From the NCBI GenBank assembly GCA_026416665.1, contig JAOAET010000030.1:1-61676 (forward strand): DNA of 61,676 bases, written 5' to 3'. The position numbers and the translations under genes were made by a program. The notes below the pieces were generated by a model. The model did no database searches. It was not told the DNA's origin and worked only from the letters and a program-made list of their open reading frames with translations. Positions 1-8,427 of the stretch are shown piece after piece. Every line of letters starts with the position of its first letter. Positions within the stretch are counted from its first letter, which is position 1. This DNA is from Candidatus Omnitrophota bacterium (GTDB lineage: Bacteria; Omnitrophota; Gorgyraeia; Gygaellales; Profunditerraquicolaceae).

Positions 1-179
1 GGAATTCCTTCAATGCGTAATTCCGGGTTGATATCTTTTCCGTCACAGGTATATTCATAAGGGATGTAAGAATTGTGTTGGAAAGAAGGCGAAGAAAGTT
101 TCAAGGTTTTTTCAGTTTGGGCAAAACAAAAAGAGATATTTACTATCCAAATAACAAAACTTACCCAAAATTTTTTCAT
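1..179 (-). CDS. PEBP / YbhB-YbcL family protein, N-terminal part (cut by window edge)
   Basis: This ORF is not in the track because it runs off the left edge. On the minus strand an ATG at 179-177 opens 59 codons plus two bases. Residues 1-20 form a Sec signal peptide (MKKFWVSFVIWIVNISFCFA), so the product is probably periplasmic. The following stretch, with FQHNSYIPYEYTCDGKDINP, matches the start of the phosphatidylethanolamine-binding / Raf-kinase-inhibitor-like fold (YbhB/YbcL), where IP-x-Y-T-C-D-G-x-D-I-x-P is the family signature. The ligand-binding remainder lies outside the window. The gene is divergent from the pseudopilin gene at 445. No strong ribosome binding site is visible. The biochemical role of bacterial members is poorly defined. 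Confidence 0.75.
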   Translation of the reverse strand, partial: MKKFWVSFVIWIVNISFCFAQTEKTLKLSSPSFQHNSYIPYEYTCDGKDINPELRIEGI

Positions 180-444
180 CAGTTTACTTTTATCGCTAGG
201 TTCTTCTTAAAATTATGGTAAAACAAACAGCAACAATTTTATTCTAATTCAGCAAGCAAGAAAGTCAAGTATAAATACCCGAGGAATAAACAGACACTTG
301 CTTTATTTTAAAAATGCGCTAACATATATATTAATAAATAATCTTGCGTTTTTACTCGTAGATTTAGTGATAAAATATAGTGTTAGGTTAAATGTTTAAT
401 TGGTGGTCAAAATGTTTCTGAAAGATGAGAAACAGGTCAGACAA
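180..444. other. AT-rich divergent intergenic region
   Basis: This AT-rich spacer lies between the minus-strand PEBP gene and the pseudopilin. A -10-like TAAAAT sits at 371-376, but no convincing -35 stands at normal spacing. No RNA gene or repeat was recognised. The ORF track extends the pseudopilin upstream to a TTG at 400; that extension is probably untranslated leader. Confidence 0.4.
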
Positions 445-1038
445 ATGAGAAGAGTAAAAGGGTTTACGTTGGTAGAATTAATAGTAGTTGTTGCTATTAT
501 TGCTATTTTAGCGGCAGTGGTTACACCGAATGCCTTTCGAGCAATTGAAAAAGCGAAGATTAGTTCTACTATAGCGGATATTAAAGCAATACGTGCCGCT
601 GCTTATGATTTCTATACTGATACAGGAACACTACCCTGTACTAAAGCAGGAGGCTGGGGAGCTGACCCTGGTTTTGTGCGTCCTATTACTCCAAGCAACT
701 GTTGGCCAAATGAAGGAGGTTGTAATCAAGGATGCACCAATATTTCGGGATGGGATGGACCTTATTTAGAAAAATGGCCACAGTCAGGTCGTTGGTTGTT
801 AGGTGGAGGGGGAAAATATAATTGGAATCGCTGGCCTAACTTTATTGCGCCGGGCACAGCAGTAAGATGTTCTTTGGCTGGTATTGTGACATTAGAGGTT
901 TACGGAGCAATTTCCGTAAAGGCGTTACAAGAAATAGACAGAGTTTTAGATGATGGAAACCTTTCTTCTGGATATGTGTGGGTAGAAGGACCAATAAATA
1001 ATCCTTCCTACTTACAGTGTTTGGTAACCTGTCATTAA
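445..1038 (+). CDS. Type II secretion / type IV pilus-like pseudopilin (GspG-like)
   Basis: This is a prepilin-like protein of 198 residues from the chosen start. A short basic leader is followed by GFTLVELIVVVAIIAILAAVV, the class III prepilin signal: cleavage after Gly, Phe at +1, Glu at +5, then a hydrophobic helix. The globular part has the GspG-like WDGPYLEKWP and DDGNLSSG motifs; DDGN-type tails often bind calcium in major pseudopilins. It carries seven cysteines after the helix, suggesting disulfides. The track starts at TTG 400, and ATG 412 is also possible. ATG 445 gives the usual short leader and has AGGT seven bases upstream. It is monocistronic, with no secretion or pilus assembly genes beside it. 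A paralogue lies at 6237. Confidence 0.85.
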   Translation: MRRVKGFTLVELIVVVAIIAILAAVVTPNAFRAIEKAKISSTIADIKAIRAAAYDFYTDTGTLPCTKAGGWGADPGFVRPITPSNCWPNEGGCNQGCTNISGWDGPYLEKWPQSGRWLLGGGGKYNWNRWPNFIAPGTAVRCSLAGIVTLEVYGAISVKALQEIDRVLDDGNLSSGYVWVEGPINNPSYLQCLVTCH

Positions 1039-1205
1039 TCTTACTGTTAAGTAAAGACAACCATAAACATTATTTCTTCGCTATAATTTAAAGTAGTTGG
1101 TTTTTTAAATTATTACTAACTGTCGCGTTGTTTACTGTTAAAAAATTCTTTTGATTCCTCTGCTATTTAATAAATATATTCAGAATCGAACTTAAGTTAT
1201 ATCAC

Positions 1206-1261
1206 AGGCTATATTCTATCTGTTGATTAGGTATATACAGCTGTTTAATAGGATATAGCCT
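1206..1261. repeat. Inverted repeat / hairpin, 14-bp arms
   Basis: The arm AGGCTATATTCTAT is matched by ATAGGATATAGCCT, with one G-U position in RNA and a 28-nt loop. A short T-rich stretch follows (TTGTTTATTT). It could be a weak terminator for the pseudopilin gene or a small mobile-element relic. The stem is AT-rich, so terminator function is uncertain. Confidence 0.4.
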
Positions 1262-1357
1262 TGTTTATTTAAATTTAAAAGCAACCACACCATTACCTTC
1301 AGGATGCTATCTATATATTTTTGATAATGTAAGATATCTTTCGCACTTTTTGCTTAC

Positions 1358-1386
1358 TTGCCAAATGAATTTTATTGACGTATAAT
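1358..1386 (+). promoter_or_regulatory. Sigma70-type promoter for glgP
   Basis: TTGCCA (1358-1363), a 17-base spacer and a perfect TATAAT (1381-1386). Transcription should begin near 1393, giving a leader of about 32 nt with an AAGAAAGGA ribosome binding site before ATG 1425. Confidence 0.75.
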
Positions 1387-1424
1387 AACTCGGCAAAGAA
1401 GAAAAATACCAAGAAAGGATTTAT

Positions 1425-3434
1425 ATGGTAGAAAATAATTTGGTAAAAGAGTTTGTTTCTCTGGTTGCTGTAGAGGATTTTGAACAGCGTTATGCTAAAG
1501 ATATATACGAAGATAAATTTTTTGGTATGCCTCTTGCTCCGATTGTTTCCTGTGAAAAAAAATTAAGGGAGAAACAATCTCAGTCGGTTGCTTATTTTTC
1601 TATGGAGTATGGTTTGGCTACCAGTTTCTATAATTGTTTTCAATCAAGTCAACCAATTGATCCCAAAAATTATAATGAAGAGCAGGAAGTATTTTCTAAC
1701 TATCCCTTGGCAGATTACTTTTTTACTTTTAAATTAAATACCTTAATAGATCTACCAATCTATAGTGGGGGACTAGGAGTATTAGCAGGGGACACTATCA
1801 AGACAATGGCAGATTACGCTATGCCGGCAGTTGCAGTTGGTGTTTTATGGAACTCAGGATATTTTCGCCAAAGGTTCTGGTATAAACATGGTCAGTTACC
1901 TGCGAAAACCTATTGGGAGCCCGCCAGTTATCCGGGACTTGTTCCCCTGAAAAATAAAATTAAACTTCTCTTACGTAATCAGCAACTTTGGTTGCGGATT
2001 TGGAAATATTATGTTTATAGCTATCGTGGTGATTATTGTTTACCTCTTATTCTTTTAGATGCAAATATCCCAGAAAATAGTGAAAGAGATAGGAGGTTAA
2101 CAGATCAGCTTTATCGTAGTGATGACGCCAGAATTAAAATAATGCAGCGAGTAATTTTAGGTATGGGTGGGGTGATGGCTTTAAAAGAGATGGGCTATTC
2201 AGTAAGCCGTTATCATATGAACGAAGGCCACGCGGTATTTTCTTTTATTGAAGCAGCAAGAGGGTTGTCTCAACAACAAATAGAAGCGCTTACCAACCAG
2301 TTTGTGTATACCTGCCATACCCCTGTAGAGGCAGGACATGACCGATTCCATTCTGAGGAACTAAAAGCTGTTCTTTTAGATGAGGATTTTTCTTTGTGTG
2401 AGAGATATGGTTTGGAAAAGCCGGCAGTTATTAATCTCACCTTGTTAGCAATGAATGTGTCTTCTTCTGTTAATGCTGTTTCTAAAAAACACGGAGAGGT
2501 TATGCATCTACAATTTCCTCAATATAAAGATAAAATTAAATATATTACTAATGGAGTGCATAGCCATACGTGGATGTCCCCAGCATTCCAGCAACTACTT
2601 AATAAATACAAGGATGTACTTGGTGATTTTCAGACAAATCCTATGGGTCTTGAGCAAATCAAGCACCTTGCTGCCAATGTTGAATTTCGTCAGCAACTTT
2701 GGCAGGCACATCAGGAGAATAAAAGATATCTTTGTCAGTTACTGTCGAAATGGAAGTTTGATGTCAATGTTTTTACTATTTGTTGGGCAAGACGCTTTGC
2801 TGCCTATAAACGGCCGAGTCTGCTGATGCAAGATGTGCGTCGATTAGTTGCTATTTCAAAAAAGATAGGTCCTCTTCAGATTATTATCGCAGGAAAGGCT
2901 CATCCAAAAGATAGAGCGGGTTTTAGTTTCATTAATCATATGATGGATAAAATAGATGGTCTTACTGAAAATTACGATACCTTGAAAATTGTAATGCCAG
3001 AGAATTATGAAATAGGACTTGCACGGATTCTTACTTCCAGTGTAGATTTATGGTTAAATAATCCTTTGCCACCTTTTGAGGCATCTGGTACAAGCGGAAT
3101 GAAAGCAGTTCTAAATGGAGTTGTTCAGTTAAGTACCCTTGATGGTTGGATGGTTGAGGCACAAGATAAAAATATCGGTAAAACTTTTGGATATACCAAT
3201 CCACCTGGAAGTATTGGTGATGAAAGGGAACTTCATATGTCTGACGACGCCAAGCAGTTGTATATTGCGTTAGAAGAAATGGCACAGATGTATTATGCAG
3301 CTAATCTAGGTGGGCAAGTTAATTATAACTCCCAGTGGTTAGATTTAATGATAAATTGTCTTATTGCTGCAGGCTACTTTAATACCTATCGTATGTTGGA
3401 TCAATATAAACAACAAATCTACAGAATATTATAG
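1425..3434 (+). CDS. glgP: Alpha-glucan (glycogen/maltodextrin) phosphorylase, GT35
   Basis: This enzyme phosphorolyses alpha-1,4-glucans to glucose-1-phosphate, feeding storage glucan into glycolysis. Diagnostic segments are AYFSMEYGLATSF near residue 57, YSGGLGVLAGD near 113, YHMNEGHAVF in mid-protein, WARRFAAYKRP, and NPLPPFEASGTSGMKAVLNG, whose Lys560 should bind pyridoxal phosphate. At 669 residues it belongs to the shorter TIGR02094-like group rather than the 800-residue glycogen phosphorylases. The start ATG has a good AAGGA. The gene appears monocistronic behind its own promoter. A cytosolic catabolic role is inferred from the family; no other glycogen genes are in the window. Confidence 0.93.
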   Translation: MVENNLVKEFVSLVAVEDFEQRYAKDIYEDKFFGMPLAPIVSCEKKLREKQSQSVAYFSMEYGLATSFYNCFQSSQPIDPKNYNEEQEVFSNYPLADYFFTFKLNTLIDLPIYSGGLGVLAGDTIKTMADYAMPAVAVGVLWNSGYFRQRFWYKHGQLPAKTYWEPASYPGLVPLKNKIKLLLRNQQLWLRIWKYYVYSYRGDYCLPLILLDANIPENSERDRRLTDQLYRSDDARIKIMQRVILGMGGVMALKEMGYSVSRYHMNEGHAVFSFIEAARGLSQQQIEALTNQFVYTCHTPVEAGHDRFHSEELKAVLLDEDFSLCERYGLEKPAVINLTLLAMNVSSSVNAVSKKHGEVMHLQFPQYKDKIKYITNGVHSHTWMSPAFQQLLNKYKDVLGDFQTNPMGLEQIKHLAANVEFRQQLWQAHQENKRYLCQLLSKWKFDVNVFTICWARRFAAYKRPSLLMQDVRRLVAISKKIGPLQIIIAGKAHPKDRAGFSFINHMMDKIDGLTENYDTLKIVMPENYEIGLARILTSSVDLWLNNPLPPFEASGTSGMKAVLNGVVQLSTLDGWMVEAQDKNIGKTFGYTNPPGSIGDERELHMSDDAKQLYIALEEMAQMYYAANLGGQVNYNSQWLDLMINCLIAAGYFNTYRMLDQYKQQIYRIL

Positions 3435-3510
3435 TAGATAAGATAAATGTATTTTAGAGTGCCTAGTAAGGTAGCCATTTCAAGCTGGTAAATAATTAAA
3501 GGAGAAAGAA

Positions 3511-3765
3511 ATGAAAAAGACAATTTTAATTATGCTAGTAAAGACTCGACGTACTTCTGCAGTAAAAGTTCAACGTCTTTTGACCTCTTATGGTTGTATG
3601 ATTAAGACACGTTTAGGCATTCATGACGGAGTTTTAGATAAATGTTCTGACGTGGGTTTAATTATCCTGGAATTGGTCGGTGAAGACGATAAGGTAAAGG
3701 AGCTTGCCAATAAGTTAAAGGTAGTAAAAGGTGTTAAGGTGAAACTTGTGGATATATCCCTGTGA
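3511..3765 (+). CDS. Small ACT-like domain protein (TM1266-like)
   Basis: An 84-residue protein with an alternating beta-alpha-beta pattern. It opens with MKKTILIMLVKTRR and ends VKGVKVKLVDISL, resembling the small ACT-fold proteins often annotated as iron-only hydrogenase system regulators (TM1266 type). ATG 3511 is preceded by AAAGGAGAAAGAA, a strong ribosome binding site. Its stop overlaps the GTG start of the aldolase (GTGA), so the two are translationally coupled. No hydrogenase gene is in the window, so the role is not settled; a ligand-sensing or structural partner is possible. Confidence 0.55.
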   Translation: MKKTILIMLVKTRRTSAVKVQRLLTSYGCMIKTRLGIHDGVLDKCSDVGLIILELVGEDDKVKELANKLKVVKGVKVKLVDISL

Positions 3766-4391
3766 GTGCAAATAAGGAATCTTTCCTTAAAAAAGAGATT
3801 ATTGCTACTGCAAGAGAGCTAGCAAGCCGACAGCTTATTGTGGCTAAGGCAGGGAATCTAAGTGCTCGTATAAATAAGGAAGAGATACTTATCACTGCTA
3901 CGGGGGTTCCTCTGGCTAGATTAAAGCCAGCTGATATTTTAAAAGTCAATCTCCTTACTGGTCTATGTGAGATATCAACCAATAAGAAACCAAGTTCTGA
4001 ATTAACTGCACATTGCGCAATTTATAACAAATTTCCCTATAAGGTAATTATTCACTGCCACCCGCCATTAACTAATGCATACTTTAGTATAATGCACAAA
4101 TTAATTACTCTAACCTATGAAACACGTTTTTACTTGAAAGAATTGCCAGTGATTGAGCAGGAAAGTTTAACTGTGAAAAATACTGATGAACTTGTTAATG
4201 CTTTTTTAAAGAATAATATTGTAGTTGTCCGCCATCACGGTGTATTTTGTGCAGCAGATAGTTTCTCCGAAGCACTACAGCCGATTTTAATTTTAGAAGA
4301 AGCAGTAAAGATTATAGCGATTGCTCGGATTTTTAAACGCAAAAAACTGGATATTATAGACGAAAAAATAAAAGAGATTCTACTAAAGTAA
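3762..4391 (+). CDS. Class II aldolase/adducin family protein (FucA-like)
   Basis: A 209-residue, single-domain class II aldolase of the type that cleaves sugar phosphates such as L-fuculose- or L-ribulose-phosphate, or 5-methylthioribulose-type dehydratases. Visible signatures are AGNLSARI near residue 30, PSSELTAHCAIY near 80, IIHCHPP with the zinc-ligand histidines near 98-101, and VVVRHHGVF near 155 with a further histidine. The start is a GTG inside the stop of the preceding ORF, so coupling is likely. The substrate cannot be read from sequence; fuculose-phosphate aldolase is the nearest familiar type. Confidence 0.8.
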   Translation: MSANKESFLKKEIIATARELASRQLIVAKAGNLSARINKEEILITATGVPLARLKPADILKVNLLTGLCEISTNKKPSSELTAHCAIYNKFPYKVIIHCHPPLTNAYFSIMHKLITLTYETRFYLKELPVIEQESLTVKNTDELVNAFLKNNIVVVRHHGVFCAADSFSEALQPILILEEAVKIIAIARIFKRKKLDIIDEKIKEILLK

Positions 4392-4425
4392 CTGGCGCCT
4401 GTTTTTCGGAAATATTTTTAGACAA

Positions 4426-5451
4426 ATGAAGGCTTATATTAAAAATCTTAGCTTAGAAAAACTGCAACAAAAGCTTATTGAGTGGAATGAAAAAAAATTT
4501 CATGCCAAACAAATATTAAAATGGCTTTATAAAAAAAATGTCTCCTCTTTCTTTGAGATGACAGATATTTCTTCCTCCTTGCGTAAGCGTCTTGATGAAT
4601 GTTATATAATTAATAGCCTTGAAGCTATAGAGGTTCAAAATTCCTTTGATGGGACAAAGAAAGTTTTGTGTAAAACAGTGGATGGACTATTTATTGAAGC
4701 GGTAGTTATACCTACAAAAAAACGTCTGACTTTTTGTATATCTAGTCAAGCAGGATGTAAGTTTGGGTGTTTTTTCTGTGCCAGTGCAACAAGGGGATTT
4801 CAACGTAATTTAAGTTGCGCTGAGATACTTGACCAATTAAGTATTTTGTATAGAGAAAGCGGAAGACCTACAAATGTAGTATTTATGGGGATAGGAGAAC
4901 CTTTAGATAATTATGATAATGTATTGGAAGCTATCCGAATGATTAATGCACCGTATGGATTTGGTTTGGGGGCGCGACATATTACTGTTTCTACTTGTGG
5001 AATTATCCCAGGGATTGAACGCTTAAAAGATGAAAATTTACAGATAGAGTTATCTGTTTCGCTTCATACTGCTGATGATAGGCTACGTAGCCGGTGGATG
5101 CCTATTAATAAAAGGTATCCTTTGCCACAATTAATGGAAACTTTGCGCAGATATCAGCAAAAGACCAATCGTCAGATAACTTTTGAGTACATCTTAGTAA
5201 AAGGAATGAATTGTAGTCAAGATGACGTAAAAAAATTAGGAAGGCTTTTTTCTGGTCTTGATGCTAAACTTAACTTGATTCCTGTTAATCCTACTGTGAA
5301 TAAGAATCTTAATGCTCCGAATAAGCTAGAAATACTATTATTTAAAGATGCTTTACTAAAACAGGGTATTCCAGTTACTTTGCGTAAGCCACGTGGTCAG
5401 GATATAGATGCAGCTTGTGGTCAGTTAAGGATGCGTTATGAGATTAGGTAA
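4426..5451 (+). CDS. rlmN: 23S rRNA/tRNA adenine-C2 methyltransferase RlmN
   Basis: A radical SAM enzyme that methylates C2 of A2503 in 23S rRNA and A37 in some tRNAs. The cluster motif CKFGCFFC places Cys111, Cys115 and Cys118 on the 4Fe-4S cluster. The C-terminal segment RKPRGQDIDAACGQL carries the conserved catalytic cysteine that receives the methyl mark. Other RlmN blocks are GIGEPLDNYDNV and VSTCGIIPGI. At 341 residues the length is normal. The 3' end overlaps the next gene by 14 bases. Confidence 0.95.
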   Translation: MKAYIKNLSLEKLQQKLIEWNEKKFHAKQILKWLYKKNVSSFFEMTDISSSLRKRLDECYIINSLEAIEVQNSFDGTKKVLCKTVDGLFIEAVVIPTKKRLTFCISSQAGCKFGCFFCASATRGFQRNLSCAEILDQLSILYRESGRPTNVVFMGIGEPLDNYDNVLEAIRMINAPYGFGLGARHITVSTCGIIPGIERLKDENLQIELSVSLHTADDRLRSRWMPINKRYPLPQLMETLRRYQQKTNRQITFEYILVKGMNCSQDDVKKLGRLFSGLDAKLNLIPVNPTVNKNLNAPNKLEILLFKDALLKQGIPVTLRKPRGQDIDAACGQLRMRYEIR

Positions 5452-6094
5452 AAGAGTATTCTTTGTTACAGCAGCAATTTCTCTTGTGGTATTTTCAGGT
5501 TGTTTGATAAATCCACAGGTAGTTAATTTAGATTCTCAAGGCACCACTATTGTGTGCTTTGGAGATAGCATAACTTATGGCTATGGAGTCACTTCTAATG
5601 AAAGTTATCCTGCACAATTAGAGAAGTGGGTTTCCTTACCAGTAATTAATGCTGGGTTAAGTGGAGAGACCACTTCTGATGCAATAAAACGCTTGGAGAC
5701 GGATATATTAACGCGCCATCCAGTGTTGGTAATTATTGAATTTGGAGGAAACGACCTTATTGCTAGGATACCAGTTGAAAAAACAACTGCTAATATGGAA
5801 GAAATGATAAAAAGAATTCAACAAGCAGGCGCAATGGTAGCTATTGCGGATTACAGCTCGCCTTTTATTTTGGACAAATATCATGAAGTTTTCCGCTCAT
5901 TGAGCAAGAAATATAAAACAATATTTATTCCCCGTTTAATGTCAGGTATAATTGATAATCCTTCTTTAAGAAGCGATTATATCCACCCTAACGCAAAAGG
6001 ATATCAGCTAATTGCTCATCGGGTTGCACGGGCCATAATCCCCTATCTTACTCGCAATGCCTTTTTACGAAAAAAGGCCAATAACAAATCATGA
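5438..6094 (+). CDS. SGNH/GDSL hydrolase, predicted lipoprotein (TesA-like)
   Basis: A 218-residue esterase or lysophospholipase of the arylesterase/TesA group. The N-terminus is a lipoprotein signal with lipobox VFSGC, so lipid anchoring is expected. Block I is CFGDSITYG with the nucleophile Ser44; block III is GGND; block V is DYIHPN with the catalytic Asp and His near residues 179-182. These three blocks are the complete SGNH set. It overlaps the end of rlmN, so it is probably co-transcribed. The physiological ester is unknown. Confidence 0.85.
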   Translation: MRLGKRVFFVTAAISLVVFSGCLINPQVVNLDSQGTTIVCFGDSITYGYGVTSNESYPAQLEKWVSLPVINAGLSGETTSDAIKRLETDILTRHPVLVIIEFGGNDLIARIPVEKTTANMEEMIKRIQQAGAMVAIADYSSPFILDKYHEVFRSLSKKYKTIFIPRLMSGIIDNPSLRSDYIHPNAKGYQLIAHRVARAIIPYLTRNAFLRKKANNKS

Positions 6095-6172
6095 ATGAGG
6101 TATTATTCAACTATTTTTTTATTAGCAGAAGTCAGGGAGAAGCAAAATAGTGCTACAAGCAATTAAAAATGT

Positions 6173-6178
6173 TATAAT
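6173..6178 (+). promoter_or_regulatory. -10-like element upstream of second pseudopilin
   Basis: A perfect TATAAT about 58 bases before ATG 6237, with no recognisable -35 at 16-18 bases. It is offered as the probable -10 of an otherwise monocistronic gene. Confidence 0.35.
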
Positions 6179-6236
6179 AGTAATTTAAACAAGACAGTAA
6201 ACTTATTAAATTAATCGACAACAGGGAGGATGAGAA

Positions 6237-6782
6237 ATGAGAGAGGGATTTACTCTAATTGAATTAATTGTGGTTATTGCAATTATTGCCATTTTGGCAG
6301 CAGTGGTTGCACCAAATGCATTTAAAGCAGTAGAAAAGGCAAAGATTTCTAAAGCCTTAGCCGATTGGAATGCTTTCAAGAGTGCTTCAGCAGCATATTA
6401 TGCGGATACTGGACAGTGGCCAGGTAGGTGGAATCTCTGGACAAGGATTGGAGAAACTGGTTTAACAAATAATACTTTTTCTTTGGCAAATTGGGACGGA
6501 CCCTATTTAGAAAAAGAGAGTGCTCATCCTTGGGGTGGTATGTATTGGTTAAGCCGTAACGCTGATTACAATAATAATGGTATTCGAGACCTTGATGTTG
6601 AAATGGGTGAAGAATGTTGGGTGCCTTTAGGAGGAACAGTTAATGCATGGAGATGTTTTGTGCCTCAAAATACGGCAGAAAAAATGGACAGGCAACTTGA
6701 TGATGGAAATCTAACCACAGGAAATGTTCGTTATTTTAGTTTTATTGATTTCCGCCGGTTACTTATCTCTGATACAGAATAA
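6237..6782 (+). CDS. Type II secretion / type IV pilus-like pseudopilin (GspG-like), second copy
   Basis: A prepilin-like protein of 181 residues. The leader is only MREG, followed by FTLIELIVVIAIIAILAAVVAPNAFKAVEKAKISKAL, nearly identical over the N-terminal helix to the protein at 445. The periplasmic domain shares WDGPYLEKE and the DDGNLTTGNV tail but otherwise differs and has only two cysteines. GGGAGGATGAGA before the ATG is a strong ribosome binding site. No assembly ATPase, platform or secretin gene is adjacent; the PilT-like ATPase at 25067 is distant. Confidence 0.88.
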   Translation: MREGFTLIELIVVIAIIAILAAVVAPNAFKAVEKAKISKALADWNAFKSASAAYYADTGQWPGRWNLWTRIGETGLTNNTFSLANWDGPYLEKESAHPWGGMYWLSRNADYNNNGIRDLDVEMGEECWVPLGGTVNAWRCFVPQNTAEKMDRQLDDGNLTTGNVRYFSFIDFRRLLISDTE

Positions 6783-6883
6783 ACAAATTTTAAGGTAATT
6801 GCGATTTCAGTTATAATTCGCAAATTCACATTAACTAATATCCTACCCTAAAATCCTTTGAGAAAATATAAAATAATAATTTA

Positions 6884-6911
6884 TTGACAAGATAGGCTAA
6901 ACTTGGATAAT
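6884..6911 (+). promoter_or_regulatory. Sigma70-type promoter of the UPF0251-permease operon
   Basis: Consensus TTGACA (6884-6889), 16 bases, then GATAAT (6906-6911). The start site would be near 6918, inside the palindrome at 6913-6934, so a protein bound there should block initiation. Confidence 0.75.
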
Positions 6912-6912
6912 A

Positions 6913-6934
6913 ATTATGAACATATGTTCATAAT
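6913..6934. promoter_or_regulatory. Perfect 22-bp palindromic operator, ArsR/SmtB-like TGAA-N6-TTCA
   Basis: The 22 bases centred on 6923/6924 are a perfect palindrome with core TGAACATATGTTCA, the half-site spacing typical of ArsR/SmtB-family metal or metalloid sensors. It covers the predicted transcription start. No ArsR gene is in the window; the regulator may be encoded elsewhere or be the UPF0251 protein itself. Confidence 0.7.
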
Positions 6935-6939
6935 CTAAA

Positions 6940-7239
6940 ATGAGGCCAAAGAAGACACGTTGGGTAAGGTGTTTACCCAAAGAGCGATTTTTTAAACCAC
7001 GCTGCAAACCACTTAACAGTTTAGAATCCGTAAGAATAACGTTAGACGAATTTGAGGCAATACGACTTGCGTGTTTGAAGGGGTTAAAGCAGGTTAAGGC
7101 AGCAGCTCGAATGAAAATATCCCGTCCAACTTTTTCTCGTATTCTAACCTCAGCACAAAAAAAACTTGCTGATGCACTGGTTAATATCAAAGCTATACAA
7201 ATTGAAGGTGGATGTTGTCAATTAATAAAAAGGAAATAA
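6940..7239 (+). CDS. UPF0251 (DUF134) helix-turn-helix protein
   Basis: A 99-residue protein of the DUF134 family. The hallmark blocks are RPKKTRWVRCLP at the N-terminus, ITLDEFEAIRLA near residue 44, a sigma-factor-like helix-turn-helix (AAARMKISRPTFSRIL) at about 62-78, and ALVNIKAIQIEGG at the end. It is predicted to bind DNA. The ATG lies only about 22 nt after the predicted start site and has no clear Shine-Dalgarno. The permease follows two bases after its stop. As first gene of the operon behind a strong palindrome, it is a candidate autoregulator. Confidence 0.85.
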   Translation: MRPKKTRWVRCLPKERFFKPRCKPLNSLESVRITLDEFEAIRLACLKGLKQVKAAARMKISRPTFSRILTSAQKKLADALVNIKAIQIEGGCCQLIKRK

Positions 7240-7241
7240 AA

Positions 7242-8414
7242 ATGAAAGAAGGAAAGAAAATTTTCTATCTTATAGCGGTTTTTTTAGCTTGTTTTTATTT
7301 GCCAATTGAAAATCGCCGTTTTATAACTGCTATCTACGAAGCACTTGCCTTAGTAAAATGGTATGCTCAAGAGCATGTCTTGTTATGTCTTCTGCCAGCA
7401 TTTTTTATTGCTGCCGCTATATCAGTTTTTATTAGACAAGAATCAGTGATGAAATACTTTGGAGCAGGGGCAAACAAACTTGTTTCTTATAGTGTTGCTG
7501 CTGTCTCTGGAACAATTTTAGCGGTTTGTTCTTGCACGGTTTTACCAATTTTTTCAGGTATTTATAAGCGGGGTGCAGGATTGGGCCCGGCTACGACATT
7601 TCTTTATTCGGGGCCAGCAATTAATATTTTAGCAATAATTCTTACCTGGCGTATCCTTGGTTGGCAACTTGGGTTAGCACGGGCTGTAGGCGCGATTATC
7701 TTCAGTATAATCATTGGTTTATTAATGCATTTTATCTTTTATAAGGAAGAATGCAAGCGAAAGCAAGAGTCAGGTTTTAACATAGAAGGAAACAAAGAAT
7801 CACGACCTCTGTGGCAGACGATTCTTTATTTTTTGGCTTTGCTGGGGGTTTTTATATTTGCTAATTGGAGTAATGCGTCTGCACAAAGTCAAGGTTGGTG
7901 GTTTTTTATCTTTAAATACAAATGGCGATTAACAATTTTATCTTTGTTGCTACTTATTTTGATGCTGGTTAGTTGGTTCAAAAAAGAAGAACTAAAAAAT
8001 TGGGGTAAGGCAAGCCTTGAATTTGCTTTTCAGATTACACCTCTTTTATTTTTAGGAGTGTTTATTTCAGGATTCTTGTTAGGAAGACCAGGCTATGACG
8101 GAATAATCCCTTCAAGTTTTATTAAGACGCTTGTGGGAGGTAACTCTTTAAAAGCAAATTTCTTCTCTTCTTTTGTAGCAGCTTTTATGTATTTTGCTAC
8201 CTTGACAGAGGTTCCTATTTTACAAGGGTTACTTGGTGCAGGTATGGGTAAAGGTCCGGCACTTGCGCTTCTTCTGGCTGGTCCGGCATTGAGTCTTCCT
8301 AGTATGTTAGTTATACGAACTGTTCTTGGCACTAAAAAAACAGTTGTGTATGTAATGTTGGTGGTAGTAATGTCCACCATTTTAGGTATGTTATTTGGCT
8401 GGTTAGTAAAATAA
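7242..8414 (+). CDS. UPF0718 / ArsP-like permease
   Basis: A polytopic membrane protein of 390 residues with about 8-10 hydrophobic segments. The family signature AVCSCTVLPIF (with adjacent Cys residues in a membrane segment), GLGPATTFLYSGPAINILAI and the repeat-like GKGPALALLLAGPALSLPS in the second half mark the UPF0718 group. This group includes ArsP, an exporter of trivalent methylated arsenicals, and YraQ. I chose ATG 7242 over the TTG at 7212 of the track because AAAAAGGAAATAAAA gives it a ribosome binding site. Co-transcription with a redox-active disulfide protein is a recurrent arrangement. The exported substrate is inferred, not shown. Confidence 0.8.
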   Translation: MKEGKKIFYLIAVFLACFYLPIENRRFITAIYEALALVKWYAQEHVLLCLLPAFFIAAAISVFIRQESVMKYFGAGANKLVSYSVAAVSGTILAVCSCTVLPIFSGIYKRGAGLGPATTFLYSGPAINILAIILTWRILGWQLGLARAVGAIIFSIIIGLLMHFIFYKEECKRKQESGFNIEGNKESRPLWQTILYFLALLGVFIFANWSNASAQSQGWWFFIFKYKWRLTILSLLLLILMLVSWFKKEELKNWGKASLEFAFQITPLLFLGVFISGFLLGRPGYDGIIPSSFIKTLVGGNSLKANFFSSFVAAFMYFATLTEVPILQGLLGAGMGKGPALALLLAGPALSLPSMLVIRTVLGTKKTVVYVMLVVVMSTILGMLFGWLVK

Positions 8415-8427
8415 AAAGGAGTAAAAG

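Larger units (their letters stand above)
1039..1424. other. 386-base intergenic region with one long inverted repeat
   Basis: No coding sequence was recognised. The region is AT-rich and holds an imperfect inverted repeat (1206-1219 with 1248-1261) and, at its end, the glgP promoter (1358-1386). Nothing else is supported. Confidence 0.5.

Noticed and set aside
400-444. TTG start of the first pseudopilin
   Set aside because: It would give a long, atypical leader; ATG 445 gives the normal short basic prepilin leader.
2455-2826. 123-residue ORF inside glgP
   Set aside because: It is an alternative frame of a clearly coding gene with no independent signals.
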